64,000 nucleotides of DNA, from the NCBI GenBank assembly GCA_022496205.1, contig WTXD01000021.1, forward strand, positions 186,001-250,000. Reading direction: 5' to 3'. This DNA is from Gloeopeniophorella convolvens. Lineage: Eukaryota > Basidiomycota > Agaricomycetes > Russulales. The notes below the pieces were generated by a model. The model searched no databases. It saw nothing but the letters and a program-made list of their open reading frames with translations, and had not been told where the DNA came from. Positions 30,965 to 43,955 of this stretch are shown here, one piece after another (positions within the stretch are counted from its first letter, which is position 1; every line of letters begins with the position of its first letter). The translations under genes were made by a program, and so were the position numbers.

Positions 30965-32286
30965 ATGGCACGCCCGCCCATATCCTCCTCTCGCTGTGTC
31001 GCACGCTGACCCTACCCTTCAGGCGCCCTCGGACCCAATACCGATTGAAACCGCCCACGAGGACATGATCGTACGCGTCGCGAACGAATCGCCCGCGCGT
31101 CCCAGCGTTGAACGAGCCTTTGCAGCACGATGCCCAGCTGGACTACTACGGCAAGCGCCTTGCGACGTGCTCCTCTGACCGCACGGTCAAAGTCTTCGAC
31201 GTCGTCGACGGCGAGCCGCAGCGCGGCGCCGGCCAGACGCTGAAAGGGTGCGCACCGATATTCTCTCCCGCCCCGGACGCATCTCACACAGCCCCCGACG
31301 GACAGACACACCGGCCCCGTGTGGCAGGTCACCTGGGCGCACCCGAAGTTCGGCCACATCCTCGCGTCGTGCTCGTACGATGGCAAGGTCATCATCTGGA
31401 AGGAGCAGCAGCCCGCGAGTGCGGGCTGGGCGAAGATCAAGGAGCACTCGCTGCACACCGCCTCTGGTGCGTCGCGTGTTGTGCCTCTTGCTCTATGGCG
31501 GCTTGCTGACATGCGTGCGTGGGCCAGTCAACTCGGTGTCGTGGGCCCCGCACGAGCTCGGCGCGATGCTCGCCTGCGCCTCGTCGGACGGCAAAATCTC
31601 TGTGCTCACCTTCAAGGGTAGGCACGCCCACCCGTCCGCGCACCTCATACTCCCTCTGACACCCGCACAGACGACGGCCAGTGGGGCGCGGACGTCTTTG
31701 AGGCGCACGCGATCGGGTGCAACGCCGTCTCGTGGGCCCCCACCGCGCGGGCAGGCTCGCTGCTCACGCCGAGCGCGGGTGGGCGCCCCGCCCCCGCGAA
31801 GCGCTTCGCGAGCGCGGGCTGCGACAACATCGTCAAGATCTGGAGCTTCTCCGAGGAGACGCAGGCGTGGGTCGAGGAGGACGTGCTCGAGGGCCACGCT
31901 GACTGGGTGCGCGACGTTGCGTGGGCGCCGAATATCGGCCTGCCGCGCTCGTACATCGCGACGGCGTCGCAGGTGCGTGCCGTTGGCTGCAGTTCTTGGG
32001 TTCCGGGCGTGGTGGGCTGACGTCGCGCGTCGCGCAGGACAAGACCGTGCTCGTGTGGACAAAAGACACGCCCACCGCACCGTGGGTCAAGACGACGCTC
32101 GACCCGTCCGCGAGCGCCGCGCCCGGCGCGGGCGCGACGCCGGGCAAGTTCCCCGACGTCGTCTGGCGCGTCTCGTGGAGCCTCGCGGGGAACGTGCTCG
32201 CCGTCAGCTGCGGCGACGGCAAGGTCACGCTCTGGAAGGAGAACCTCAAGGGCGGGTGGGATTGCGTCAGCGACGTAAGTAGCTAG
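30965..32286 (+). CDS. SEC13: SEC13, WD-repeat subunit of the COPII coat and nuclear pore
   Basis: Exons: 30965..30967 (ATG only, see below), 31023..31070, 31126..31247, 31306..31466, 31528..31617, 31671..31972, 32038..32286; phases close from the second exon onward. The product is a six-bladed beta propeller with the Sec13 hallmarks [57 protein letters not shown] and [12 protein letters not shown], ending WDCVSDVSS. It pairs with Sec31 in the outer COPII cage and with Nup145C/Nup96 in the pore, and in SEACIT/GATOR2. The first coding exon is inferred: an ATG, then a 55-nt intron starting GCACGC, then [11 protein letters not shown]. The intron size and the conserved N-terminus support this. 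The last exon could instead splice at a perfect GTAAGT at 32276. Confidence 0.92.
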
Positions 32287-32468
32287 TTAGTCCCGCGCTG
32301 ATGTACAGTACACACTGCCGATTGCAACGATGCCTTTCCTCGCTTCTCTGCCCGAACTTCGTCTGCAAGCCTGCGCCACCTTCACCTCTGCCTGCCTAAC
32401 CCAAGAACAACATACAAGAAACACATACAACAATTCCGCAGGACACAACGACGTAACGTAAGCACAAA

Positions 32469-35400
32469 TCATACACGCTTGATCGCCATCTTGACATAGA
32501 AATCCTGCCCCACCGGCTTCAGGTTTCCGCGCGCCCGCGTCTTGATCAAGCAGAGCTCGCGCATCGCGACTGTCCAGGGGAACCTGCTCCCCCCGGGTTT
32601 CTCCTGGTAGTCATGGACGTAGGCAAACGACGCGCGCAGCCTCGCGACGGCGTCCTTCCCGCCGGACGCAGTGATGACCCGCGTCGCGTCCTCCGGCGGG
32701 CCGCTGACGAAGAACTGCGACATCTTGCGCAGCACGTCCTGGCGCGACTCGATGCGGCGGCTCGTGAACGCCGCCGCCTGGACCTTCCCTCGGTTCGACG
32801 TCGACGCGTTTTGCTTCGAGAGCTCCGTCATATATGCCTCGCGTGCGCTAACGACATGAGCTTTGATCGCGTCCAGGGCCTGTCGGAGTTTCTGGCCACA
32901 ACGCTGTAGATCCTCGTCTTGGCTCGCGATGAGCTGCTGGATGTCTGTCTCCGCATCATCCCAGGGCTTGGTGAGGTCGATGTCCTTGGTTTTGGGCAGG
33001 TTCTTGAAGTGCCGGTCAATTCGTTGGTACTGAGCATCTCGTCCCTTCTGGATATCTTGTAACATCAAGTCCATGATGAAAGGGTGAAGGTGAGACGGTC
33101 GCTGTACGAAGTGACGATCCCCCGAGTGTGGGGATTGATCCTGGGCCTTGCCTCCAAGCTTATCCCCTAGGGTCTTGTAATGGAGGCTAAACTGTAGCCC
33201 ATAGGACCTGCTCTTGCGATCCTGGTTATACTGGTCTGGCAGAACAGTCTTCCCGGTCTTTGCCCCATCCAGGACTGTGCAGAAGCTAGGAGTGTTCAAC
33301 TTAAAGCCATTTAAGGTGAGTGATAGTGCAGCTTACATCCATGCCAATAGGGTTGTTGATGGATGACTATATCCTAGGTGATAGACAGCATTATCATGCA
33401 TGTTGGAGTAGTATCCAACAGTGAAAGAGTCTTGCAATGGTGCTAATAGGATATGTTGCAGCTCCTTGATCTGGAACTCTGCATCTGCTGTTGAAGGGAC
33501 TCGATGAAGGAAGTCCTTTACAGTCTCATTCTTGATCTGGAAGTAGGAATCTAGATCAGAGGGTGGATCTGCATATTTGGGGTGGGCATTGCTGAAGTCT
33601 TGAACTATTGAGGGCTGCCAGATGCAATCTACCCTATCACCATCATAGTCACCTTAATATAGGATAAGTAAACTGACACCCTTATAATAGCTTTACTTGC
33701 TTACCAGTTCCAAGCATGCTAGCAAGACTCCTTGAACCTTTGACAGAAAAGACAATGACATTGATGTAGTCATCAAGCTCTGGCTTAAAGACTGCTTTGA
33801 CCTAGAAAGCCATATATAGTATTAGTATATAGTAAAAGTATGCATTTAAGGTACCTTTTGAATATCAGTAGGGAGCTTGCAAGGGTTGCGAGAGACCTAT
33901 AGATAATTTAAAAAGAGAAAAAAAGTGTAAAGTTAGTAGATAACATACTAAGACATCTCCAATAACCCTATCTGATCTTGTACTATTTGGCCTTAATAGT
34001 GAGCGTTCTGCACACTTGACATGAATCTCTCCTTCTTCAAGAACACCCAATGGATCTTAACTCATATATTAATATCAAGCAAAAAAGACAAGTAAGGAAA
34101 TACCTGGCACAATAAATGCAGAGCAAGACATAGGAATAAGAATCCTATACTTGGAGATGTGTGATTTAACAGCCTTCTTGATGACAATCTTAAGCCTCTC
34201 AGCAAGGATAGTGTTAGACATTGGGTGAAAGTTTGAATCCAGTAAGGTCATGACTGTCTCCTCCAGTGATGATGGACAGCCACTAATCTCATCAGCCCAC
34301 CAAGCAGTAGAAGGGAGGGAGTGGCCTAAGTCATGTGAGTCTTCATCTCCATCACTATCATCACTATCATCATCTTGGTCATATGATCGCAAGCCCCTTG
34401 CCCTAGCTGTTCCACTTGCAGAGCGTGCTTGACGTGCTGCTAGAACACCCCCTTCTTTACACACAGCAGCCCACAGCTTTAGCATTGCATCTGTGCCATC
34501 CCAGTCAAGTAGTGGTGTGATGGCTGCTTCAAGAGATGCCTGATATAGTTGAGAAAATGAAGCATGAGTTACTCCATTCTCAGCAAGGTTGATAACCATC
34601 TCCTTAGAGATGGAAATAGAGCTCTGCATGTGAGAAGCTCTAAGGACATCCACAATCAGCTGAGATGGATCTTGAAATTCATCTTGAGGATACTTGATTT
34701 TAGTTTGAGATGGTCTCAGCCAGACACAAGGATGTGTCCACTGATTTTGCTCCCTCTGAGGGTGTTGAAGGAGAAGGCCCTATAAGCTTATAAGTATATA
34801 TGCAGCAAAAGAGGCTATTTGACATACTTTTGCACCTGCTACTCGACACTGGATAGCCACTGGAACATCCTTCCAAAAGGCAAGGTGCTCATGAATGCTA
34901 TGAAGGGCTTGAAGGTTGATCAAGCCACAACCATCTGTCATATCCATCTCACTAGGGGGCTTGGCTGTGTTGTGGAGCCAGGCTGCTGAGACTGTGGCAG
35001 AGTGTTAAGGCAAAATAGTAAGCTTTGAACCAGATGTTACCTACTGATATCATTCTCTTTTTTTATCTGACCGGGCTCCAATTTGAGCCCAGGAACTGAA
35101 TTCGATAATCCAAGAGCCAATCTTGCTACCCACTTGGCCATCGTCTGGAAAGTAACCAATAAGCCTCACAAACATGAGTGAGAGCGTGTGCGGCGATACC
35201 TGGTTGCTATTAGCTTCGAGGTTATTGTGGATGGCAAGGAACTCTAGCAATGATGGTCGATCGGCATGGACATGTGGCATGGTAGTCCAGTTCCCATCAT
35301 CGCCGTAGTACGCTTCACCTGTAGCCATCAGGTACGCACTATGCTCCTTGTTGGCATAGAAAAAGCGAAAGACTTGGCCGTTCAAGACAAAAGGGCGGAG

Positions 35401-36401
35401 GAGAAACGCTTCGAGTCGATTCTGATACCCTGGCTTACCAAAGGCTTCCTTAGAGATCCGGAGGTGCAGTAGCCAGGCAGACCCATATCGTCGAGTGAAC
35501 CGAGATGAAGGACCGAGGTTGGGACGCTCCAAGGTAAGCCCGAGTGCACCATCCTTGCCGACACCGAGTCTAACGGCAAATTCTACCTTGCCGCCGTACC
35601 AGGACCCCAGCTCGGGGGTGAAACCTAGACACGCGAGGGGCCCGTGGTTGCGGAATGCGGCATCCTCCATGTCAAGCTCCTCCCACGGTGACTGGGAGAT
35701 ACTGATCAGAAGACCGTAGCGCGCCGGCACGAAACGCGACCGGGACGACGCACTGTGGCCTCCGATTCCTCGGATGTTTGCCTGCTGCCGAAGTTGATGT
35801 GCTTCCGTCGAAAGACGTCCTCGACGTGCGGTCCGATCTTCGTGTGTAGTACGATGCCTTCGGGAGAGAGGCCGTGCGTCCTCAGGAGATCCAGCTTAGA
35901 GGGCTCGACATGGTGCCACTTGCAGACATCGAGAGATACGAGGCGGGCAATCTCGAATTGCACGCCCCATGGGAGGCCACGGGCGTCCATCGCACCCTGG
36001 ACACTCGCGTTGTGTGCCTATCGTGTGTGAGCATCATCAGCGTACCAAAAGCAGGAAAGACGCACGATCACATAGGCATTAGTCACGATTCCTGATGATG
36101 GGCTGTTGGAGGAGCCTGAGCCCGAAGCGGATGTCGACGGCTCGGTCCCGAGTGAGGCCGCCAACGAGTCAGCCAGGTCGAGCGCTTGCTTTTTGTAGTG
36201 AGGATCCTCGCCGGAAATGGGAGAGTCAGGAGCCTTGCGCTTTGCAGGGATGGCTGATGGCTCCGATGATGAGGTCGAGTTGTCCGTTACTGACGGTGAC
36301 ACCTGGACTGGGTCGGCCGCGATGATGAGATCGGGGTCGAAGTGGCCGCTGTACGTGCTCCCGACCTCGGAGCAATCATCGCTCCAGTAATTTTCTGACA
36401 T
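32469..36401 (-). CDS. Cellular RNA-dependent RNA polymerase (QDE-1/Rdp1 type)
   Basis: Eleven exons: complement(32469..33285, 33337..33652, 33705..33801, 33855..33896, 33949..34055, 34104..34779, 34828..34991, 35045..35144, 35200..35691, 35754..36017, 36066..36401), giving 1136 residues. The N-terminal 110 residues are Ser-rich and disordered. Family blocks follow in order: QTMAKWVARLALGLSNSVPG, MTDGCGLINLQAL, RSDRVIGDVLVSRNPCKLP, GSRSLASMLG, and the catalytic DYDGD loop (three Asp) near residue 760. Then come FCTVLDGAKTGK and FPWTVAMRELCLIK. RdRPs make dsRNA for RNA silencing (quelling, meiotic silencing). Exons and introns between about 33.3 and 35.1 kb are strongly AT-rich compared with both ends of the same gene. 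The acceptor before exon 11 (33286) was chosen to restore LAWIFCTVLDGAKTG. Confidence 0.92.
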
Positions 36402-36628
36402 TTGTGATAGATATGAGGGTGGGGGATAGTTTGTGTGAGATGCTGTGAGATGGGAGTAGGAGAGCAGACGACGCGAGGCGGCGTGGGAGACGCTCGAAGG
36501 TACGCGACGCAGCAGGGCGCAGCTCACGGCCAGTCTCGAGCGAAAACGGACAGCTTCGACACGCAACCCAGGGATAATATCATTACACACGCGTCTAGCT
36601 GCTACACATCCATGCTATCGAGAGTGCT

Positions 36629-39163
36629 CTAATACGACCTTCCGAAGAGCGTCCAGCGTTTTGCGTCGCGGCCGCAGGCAGGGCACTTCGTCTTACCAGG
36701 GACGATGGGGTCCCAATGGCTCTGCTCGAACGGAATAGCGAGAGACTTTGCACCCGCGGAAGGGGCCCGCTCATCTTGAGGCTCAGCACTGGGTTCTGGA
36801 TTAGCAACTGGCGCTGCGATCCGAGAAGATGGGCGACTCACGCTCTGCCGCTGCGCTCCTTGATGTCGTCTTCGCACGACTCGACCTCGCACCACGGAAG
36901 GACCACTACGCACTTATCGTCCAGCGTCGGGACGACCTTCTCCCACTCGGTGACCTGCTTGATGCGGGACCAGTACGTTTCCTTCGCCCGGGAGAACATC
37001 TCGCTCTGGATCGTCTCCAACAGTGCGGGGACTGCAGTCTCGATGCCTGCCAGAGGGATCGGAGCCTTCACTCCCGTATCGCGACGAACTCCAAGCGTCT
37101 GGCTTTTTGCGAGGTCCTGGGGACCAATCTCGAGGCGAAGAGGGACACCCTTTTGCTCCCAGTCGTTGAACTTGTAGCCAGGGGTATATCCCTCTCGCAG
37201 GTCGGCGCGAGCACGGACGCCGACCTTCCTGAGCGTCGTGACGAGCTCCTCGCACTTGGCACTGATCTTCAAGCGCTGTTCCTCCGTGGTCTTCGCCGTG
37301 ATGCCACAGGGGACAATGACCGCCTGAACGCTGGCGACGCGGGGAGGGAGGACGAGACCCTGGTTGTCGCCGTGAACCATGACCATCACGCCAATCGTCC
37401 GCGTCGACAGACCCCATGAGTTTTGCCAGACGTAGGTCTTGCCCTGGCCAGTAGGGTCGTTGGGGTCCTCGACGAAGATGTTGAACATCTCGGGCCTTGA
37501 GAAGTTTTGACCGAGACAGTGGGAGGTAGCGCCCTGGATGCCGCGACCGGAGGTGGGAATGAAGCCCTCAACGGTGGTGGTGTAGAGACCTCCCGCGAAC
37601 TTCTCCTTCTCGGACTTGACTCCAGGGATAACGGGAACAGCTAGGAGCTCTTCGAAGACGCGGCGGTAGAGATCGAGAATCTCAAGCACTTCCTTGTCGG
37701 CCTCGGGCTTGGTGAGATGGGCAGTGTGCCCTTCTTGCCACAAGAACTCGCGGGTCCGGAGGAAAGGCTCTGAGGTGGTCGTGAGCGACAAAACAGACAT
37801 CGTTCAAGGAGGTACGTACGAGGGTTCTTAAATTCCCATCGAACAACGCTGTTCCACTGGTTGAGCTTCAGAGGAAGGTCACGGTGGCTCTTGATCCACT
37901 TTGCATAGTCTAGCTACATGATCAGCACATCGCACTGGAAAGCTCTGCGTGTTGAGAAGTTCACATGGGTACATGGCAGTTTCGGACGTAGGACGGATAG
38001 CAATGGGTTCTTCAAGGTCGGACTGGCCTCTACACGAAGACCGTGAGCAGAAGGGCAGGCATCGGATGGGAGTGACGAACGCACGCTCGTGTGACCCAGG
38101 CGACCTCAGGGGAGAAGCCCTCGATGTGATCTTTCTCCCGCTCGAGCACTTTTTGGGATACGAACATAGGGAAATACGCATTCTCGACGCCCATCTCCTT
38201 GATTTTTGCGTTGAACCATTCTTCGTGTGCCAGTCGAATCAGCGCAACTGTAAGCATTTAGGTCGAAAACGCTACCTTGGATGATCTCCCAGATGCTGTA
38301 CGACCACGGTTTGAGGATGTAGCAACCGCTGACGCTGTAATAATCAAGCATGTCTGCCTTAATCAAGACCTTCGACCGAGGATCAGGGAATGGGGGATGG
38401 TGAGATTGGCGCACATACTCACATTGGTATACCAGGCTGCGAAGTCGACCTCTTTCTTCACGCCGATGGCGATCTGAACAGCACCCTCGATCTTCGCATC
38501 TTCCTTCTCAAGCTTCTTCTCTTTCTTCTCTGCGGGCTTGGCCTGGGCAGAGGCCCCATCCGCCGCCTCGCTCTTCAGCGCGACGAAGTCAACCTCGTGG
38601 AGCTTGACATCCGTCGTCTCCAGGCCGCGCAGGTACGCGAGGACATCCGTGCCAGAAAGGAAGACAGTCTGGCTCGAGGAGAGGGCGCGGGCGGCAAGTG
38701 GGATGGGGGTAGATGCCAGGGAGGCATCGACGACAGTGACGACCTTGGGGAACGTCGTTGCGCTGAGGGCGAGAGGGCTCACTGTGCCACGCCTTTAGAT
38801 ATGTATGAGACGCGGGATATTGATGTGCGTACGAGAGTTTTTGTCGAGAGAGAAGAACTCAGAGAGCAGGTCCTCTGAGGCAAGACGCAGCTCCTTGAGA
38901 TTGAGCTTCTTGCCAAGCGCGGCAGAGCTCGTCTCGGTCGCATCGCGCGCGACGACGACGACGGGGACGGGCGTGGCGGCCTTGGCGGTCTTCGGCTTGA
39001 AGACGAGAACCTTGAGCAGCTCGAAGTCCTTGGGGGCAGCGGGGGCCGCCTGGAGCGCGTCCTTCCACTCCGCGGGGGACGACGCGGACGCGTGCTGGAC
39101 GGGCTCGGGAGCGGTGATGGAGAGTGCGGCGAGGGCTTTTGTTGCAGCGTCGAGTGCGGACAT
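36629..39163 (-). CDS. Cytosolic prolyl-tRNA synthetase with N-terminal YbaK-type editing domain
   Basis: Eight exons: complement(36629..36788, 36842..37769, 37820..37909, 37965..38029, 38085..38220, 38276..38369, 38423..38781, 38833..39163), giving 720 residues. Residues about 1-210 are a YbaK/ProX-like domain, as in fungal cytosolic ProRS, known to deacylate mischarged Ala-tRNA(Pro). The class II core begins with [20 protein letters not shown] and carries motif 1 ([20 protein letters not shown]), motif 2 ([34 protein letters not shown]) and motif 3 ([19 protein letters not shown]). The C-terminal domain has a zinc-like [11 protein letters not shown] and ends in Tyr, as eukaryotic/archaeal-type ProRS do. 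It charges tRNA(Pro) in the cytosol. Confidence 0.95.
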
Positions 39164-39566
39164 GGATCTGGAAGCGAACGAGAGGGAGAGGGAAGAGAAG
39201 GGGAACGAGGGCGTGGATAAATGCGGGCGAGCAAAAAACGGGCGTGACTCGACGCGTTTGGGTGTTATCAGATGGGCCAGCCGCCGATGGAGATGCACGC
39301 CCAGTCGCGCCGTCGAACGCTGGCTCGCTCCCTGCAGGGCTATGCGCATGCGGTGACACGCAGTGGCAGAGGTGGTGACTAGGTCTTCGACGACGTCGCG
39401 GAACGTACGCCGCTTAATTGACCAGCCGAGGCGCTCATGATCAGGGACCCCGCGCGTGTTTGGCGATGGGTCTGGCTTGCGGCTGCATCACTCCATTGTT
39501 TTGAGTAGTACTGGTATTATGTCTAATGGGTGGGGTGTATCGTGATTATAAAGTACATATGGTATT
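39164..39566. other. Intergenic region between the two aminoacyl-tRNA synthetase genes
   Basis: About 400 bp: the prolyl-tRNA synthetase promoter on the left side (transcribed left) and the isoleucyl-tRNA synthetase 3' flank on the right. Nothing else was recognised. Confidence 0.5.
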
Positions 39567-42500
39567 CTAACTTTCAGGGGACACGACGTCTGTGCACCTT
39601 CCGCACAAGGCGTCGTTGTGGGGCCGAGTGTAAGTCCAACACCTCGGGCACTTCGCCAGCGTGGCGGGTCGGACGCGCACACCAACAGATTCTTGCGAGC
39701 CTTCAAAATGAATATCAGCCCCTCGCGTGCAGACGGGTCCCGAGACGCGCTTGTCTTACCTGGCAATTCCAGCGAATCTGCATACAACCACGCAGGCGAT
39801 GATGTACCCAGAGAGCCCTTGTCTGTCACGGATACATCGGAAACGATGAACAGCGTCTTCAAGAAGGACTCTGAAACCAGACATTCGTAAGCATTAATGA
39901 GAATTCAATCACGCGTCTGAAGATACCTTCTCGCGTGAGGAGCGCGGAGAAGTCCCCGCTGCCACCTAGGAGTACGATATCAACTTCGGCCTCCGTAGAG
40001 CTGCTTAGTTCCCTGGAACGTACGTCAGAATCAGACGCTGAGGTGGAGGTGCAGACGAACGTACTTCTTTCCGCGAGCCTGCTCCAACAAACCAAGGACG
40101 GTACTCCTGAGACGAAGTAAGTGGGCCATCTCTTGTTCACCAAGCGGGTCTCTCCACGCTTGTGACTAGTGCCAGGTCAGCAAGGGTTCAACAAGGAACG
40201 GAAAGATCATACCAACGGGGTCCATGGTTTGTGGAATACAGACGTGCCCTGAGATTTCTCGGCAATTGTCTGGTGACTCTGTGCAGAGTGTATTTCCTCC
40301 GCGAGGTGAGGAAGAACCGGGGCCATTATGTGAACCAATGTATCCAGCACCTGGAAACAGTCAATCACGGGTTTTAACGCCACAGGTACAGTAGCGTACA
40401 TGGCCCAACACGGTCACAGTCGACCTGCGCTCGAGGCTAGCCAGATCGTTCGCATATAGGTTGTCTTTGGTGATGTCAAAGTAGAGCGATGAAAGAGTAA
40501 TGTTCGTGAAGTTGGTGAGGGCGGAGATGGCTGGAGAGCAACTTCGGTACGATCACGAATACCACCCCGTGTGACAACACGCACCTTTAGGGAAGTTGTA
40601 TTGGCTATATGCATTTAGCACAGTCTGCTCGAGCTCATACAGCTCATGCATGACATAACGGTCGATCTATGCCTGCCCGTTCAGAAACCCGAGCGTTCTG
40701 AGTTATTCTGCACTCACGAGGCCGAGCTGTTCCCTCGGGACAGCATCCAGCTGCCGCGTCCCAGAGCTACCGACGTTCCCGAGGATAAAGCGAGCTGAGT
40801 TACGGATCTTGCGCAGTGACTCGGATGCTTGATCAAGAATCTTCGGGCCAAGTGGCATGTCACGCCAGTACTCCACCGTAGCGACCCACAGGCGGAGTGT
40901 GTCTGCGCCGTAGGCAGGTTGCTTTTTCTTGTCCTACGAGCGCCATCAATACGACGAACAGAGAAGAGCGCATATACCCACCGCCCCGCCTTTCACGATG
41001 GTCATCGGACTGACGATGTTCCCCAGCGACTTGCTCATCTTCTTCCCAGTCGAGTCAAGGACCATACCATGAGTTAGGAGTGCGCCGTACGGCGCCTGCG
41101 CCGTTTCGCCAGGCTCGGCTGTGCCAACGGCGGTGAGGAGCTGACTTTGGAACCACCCGCGGTGCTGGTCTGAGCCCTCGAGACAGATATCGGCTCTTGG
41201 CTGTCCATCTGGCCGAGTTGGAAGGAGAGACCACGACGAGCCGCTGTCAAACCAGACGTCCATGGTATCCATGCCCTTGCGCCAGTTGCTTGGGTCAGCA
41301 TCCTGTTCTCGGAGAGACGGTGGGATGAACTCCTCGACAGGACCTTCCCACCAGCGAGCAACGCCCTTCTTGTCTAGGATAGATAGGATGTAGTCCAGGG
41401 TGTGGGTATTGAGGTAGGCCTTGTCTGTCGGGACATGGTACAGGGAGGGGATCGGAACGCCCCAGACACGCTGCCTTGAGATACACCATTCAGAGCGAGA
41501 CTTGATGAACGACTCCAGGCGGTTTCGGGCTGAAGGTGGCAGGTCAACTGACAGTTGGATGGCTTGGGACCCATAACATACAGATCTGCGGATAGAATGC
41601 CACGTTTTCCAGGGCCTTGACGGCATCTTCCTTGATACCGTCCAGGTTGGCGAACCATTGTGAAGTTGCTCTGTTCGGGTTCTGTGATCATCATTCTGCG
41701 GGAGATCAAGGCTCCAACGTACGTGACTATGATAGGCTTGTCTGTCTTCCAGTCGTAAGGATAGCGGTGCTTAAACCTCTCGATCTTGAGAAGTCGGCCC
41801 ATGTCTTTCAGAAAGCCGACTATCGACCGCGATCCTTCGTCGAGGACGAGCTGCCCAACCAAGGTCTTCGCAGCCTCCTTCCCAACGACATTCGCCACCT
41901 CGTTTGTGAACAGGCCACCTTCGCCGACGTGACAGACGATGCCGGAAGCCGAGGAAAGGAGGTTTTGCGAGCGGAACACGTGGTAGTCTTCTGCGCCATG
42001 AGCGGGAGCGCAGTGTACAAGGCCAGTGCCCGAGTCCGAAGTTACGTGACCAGATGCGACGATTGCCAAGGGCGCCGATGCAGCGTCCGAAGAGAGAGAG
42101 GCGAAGAGAGGGTGGTACTGTGCGCCAGCGATCTCGGATCCTACATCCGACTATAATGAGTGGGCCGTGTTTCAGAGAATGACAGGGCGACCACACCTCG
42201 TATCTCTCCGACGACTTGTACCTCTCCAAGGATCTTGGAGAGAGCCTCCAAGCGGGCCGAAGCGACAATGAAGACACCGTTTTCAGGGTCCTTGGTGGGC
42301 CGAACCACGACATAGTTCATCTCCGGATGCACAGCGATACCCTGACCGCTCGTGAGAGGACGTTAAGGGAGGCTCAGATATCAAGTTCCTACCATGTTCG
42401 CCGTGAGAGTCCACGGTGTCGTCGTCCAAATCAGCAGCTGGGCCTTCTTCTCGTTGGAAACCAGGGCACGCAGCGCAGAACTGAATCTGCTCGACTTCAG

Positions 42501-43605
42501 GTCCAGGTCGAAAGCGACGTATACCGAATGAGAGACGTGATCATCCTTGTATACTAACTCGGCCTCGGCCAGAGCTGAACGTGACGAGGGCGAGTAGTGC
42601 ACCGGGCGGTAGTGGCGATAAATAAGACCTGGGGGGAGTTCATGTTATGCATGACACGAGAAATCAGCCAACCGCGTACCTCTCTCGACCATCTTCTGGA
42701 AGATGCGTAGCTGACGCATCTCATAATCGTGGTCTGGAAGGCAGTCAGCAGCTTGTTCCCCCCGACATAAACCTTAGTAGCTCCCACCAAGTGTGCGATA
42801 CGTGGAACCCTGTCCATCCCAGTCTGCCATGATGCCTAACTCACGAAACTCAGTCTTCTGGCTATGGACGGCCTCGTTTGCTGTCTTGTTTGCAAGAGTC
42901 CGTATTTCTGCCGGTGCAATAGCGCGATGGTCCTAGGAAGAGGTCGGAAGGGAGTCGACCCGCTTGATAATAGTACACACCTCCACTTGTACCGCCTTCA
43001 AGGCCTTATTTTCGATGGGAAGGCCATGACAGTCCCAGCCAGGAATATAACTTCGTCGTGCGGTGAGCATGCGAACCCACAGCGGCCAAGCAACACTCAC
43101 TGGACACGGTGACCCAGTGATACATGATACCGGTTGACAATGTCCTTTAGGATCTTATTCAGGGCGTGTCCTGTTTGATGCTATGTAAGTGAAGAGAGGC
43201 CCACGCGGAAGACGACCACATACCCATGTGCAGATCTCCATTCGCATACGGCGGGCCATCGTGAAACACGAACAACGGGCCTTTGTTATTTTCCCACTAC
43301 TTCATGGCGCGTGTCAGCCAGCGAACACGCCTCGAAAGAGGTCGCAACCTGACCTGCCAGCGGTACAAGTCATCGCACGTCTTCTTGCGCAGCGCGACTT
43401 CAGTCTTTGACGGATCCGTCCACTGGGGGAAAGCCGTGCGCGGGAGGAGGAGGGTCGTGGCGTAGGACTTGTTCTGGTCCGTTTCCTCTTTACGCGAGGG
43501 TGCGGACGCACAGAGGCAGCGCCGACTCCATGAAAGCGGGAATTGGGCAGCCCACGAGACAGGGCGCGCGAAGGCAAAGACAAGGCTGCCTCGGCGGAGC
43601 ATCAA
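39567..43605 (-). CDS. ISM1: Mitochondrial isoleucyl-tRNA synthetase
   Basis: About 19 exons across this span. The first is 43354..43605 and the stop is at 39567-39569. The N-terminus is Arg/Ser/Leu-rich, like a mitochondrial presequence. The class I HIGH motif is in [19 protein letters not shown] and KMSKS in [10 protein letters not shown]. Between them lie [14 protein letters not shown] ([18 protein letters not shown]), [16 protein letters not shown], the editing domain with [16 protein letters not shown], and [18 protein letters not shown]. The C-terminus ends in a zinc finger ([16 protein letters not shown]), typical of bacterial/mitochondrial IleRS. It charges mitochondrial tRNA(Ile). 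All junctions gave in-frame conserved joins, but I did not tabulate every boundary. Upstream ATGs at 43603-43605 and 43600-43602 are both possible starts. Confidence 0.94.
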
Positions 43606-43955
43606 CCACAGATACGCCGCCGTCTGGTGGAGAGACCGCTGAGGCGTGGCGTGGCGTGGCGAACTTCAAGTAAGGCGGGTCCCGCGCCCGCCAGCCGTCG
43701 CGTCGAGGTCTGAAGCGCCCGTCGCGGGTCGTCGGCCCGGCCATGGATCTGGGGCGCGCCACTCCCTCCGCATGCCCGCCGCCGCTCAGCAAGGCGCCGT
43801 TAACCTCAAAACACATCCAATTTAATCAGTGATCAGTGAGTATATTAATTGGGTCAATCGTGATCCGACAATCAATCCCAGGGTATCCGATCGTAGCACA
43901 TTACGCATATGTATCCCAGCAGCCGAAGACAAGTAAATAATATAACGCTCTACAC
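43606..43955. other. Intergenic region between ISM1 and SCS7
   Basis: About 350 bp serving as promoter of the isoleucyl-tRNA synthetase gene and 3' flank of the hydroxylase gene. It begins with four tandem GTGGC units just inside the ISM1 5' side (near 43647). No other feature was seen. Confidence 0.4.

Noticed and set aside
31248..32282. 344-codon open frame on the plus strand overlapping SEC13
   Set aside because: It is in a shifted frame and is Arg/Ser/Thr-rich; the WD-repeat frame of SEC13 explains this region.
36829..37419. 196-codon plus-strand open frame
   Set aside because: It is antisense over the large prolyl-tRNA synthetase exon and has no domain.
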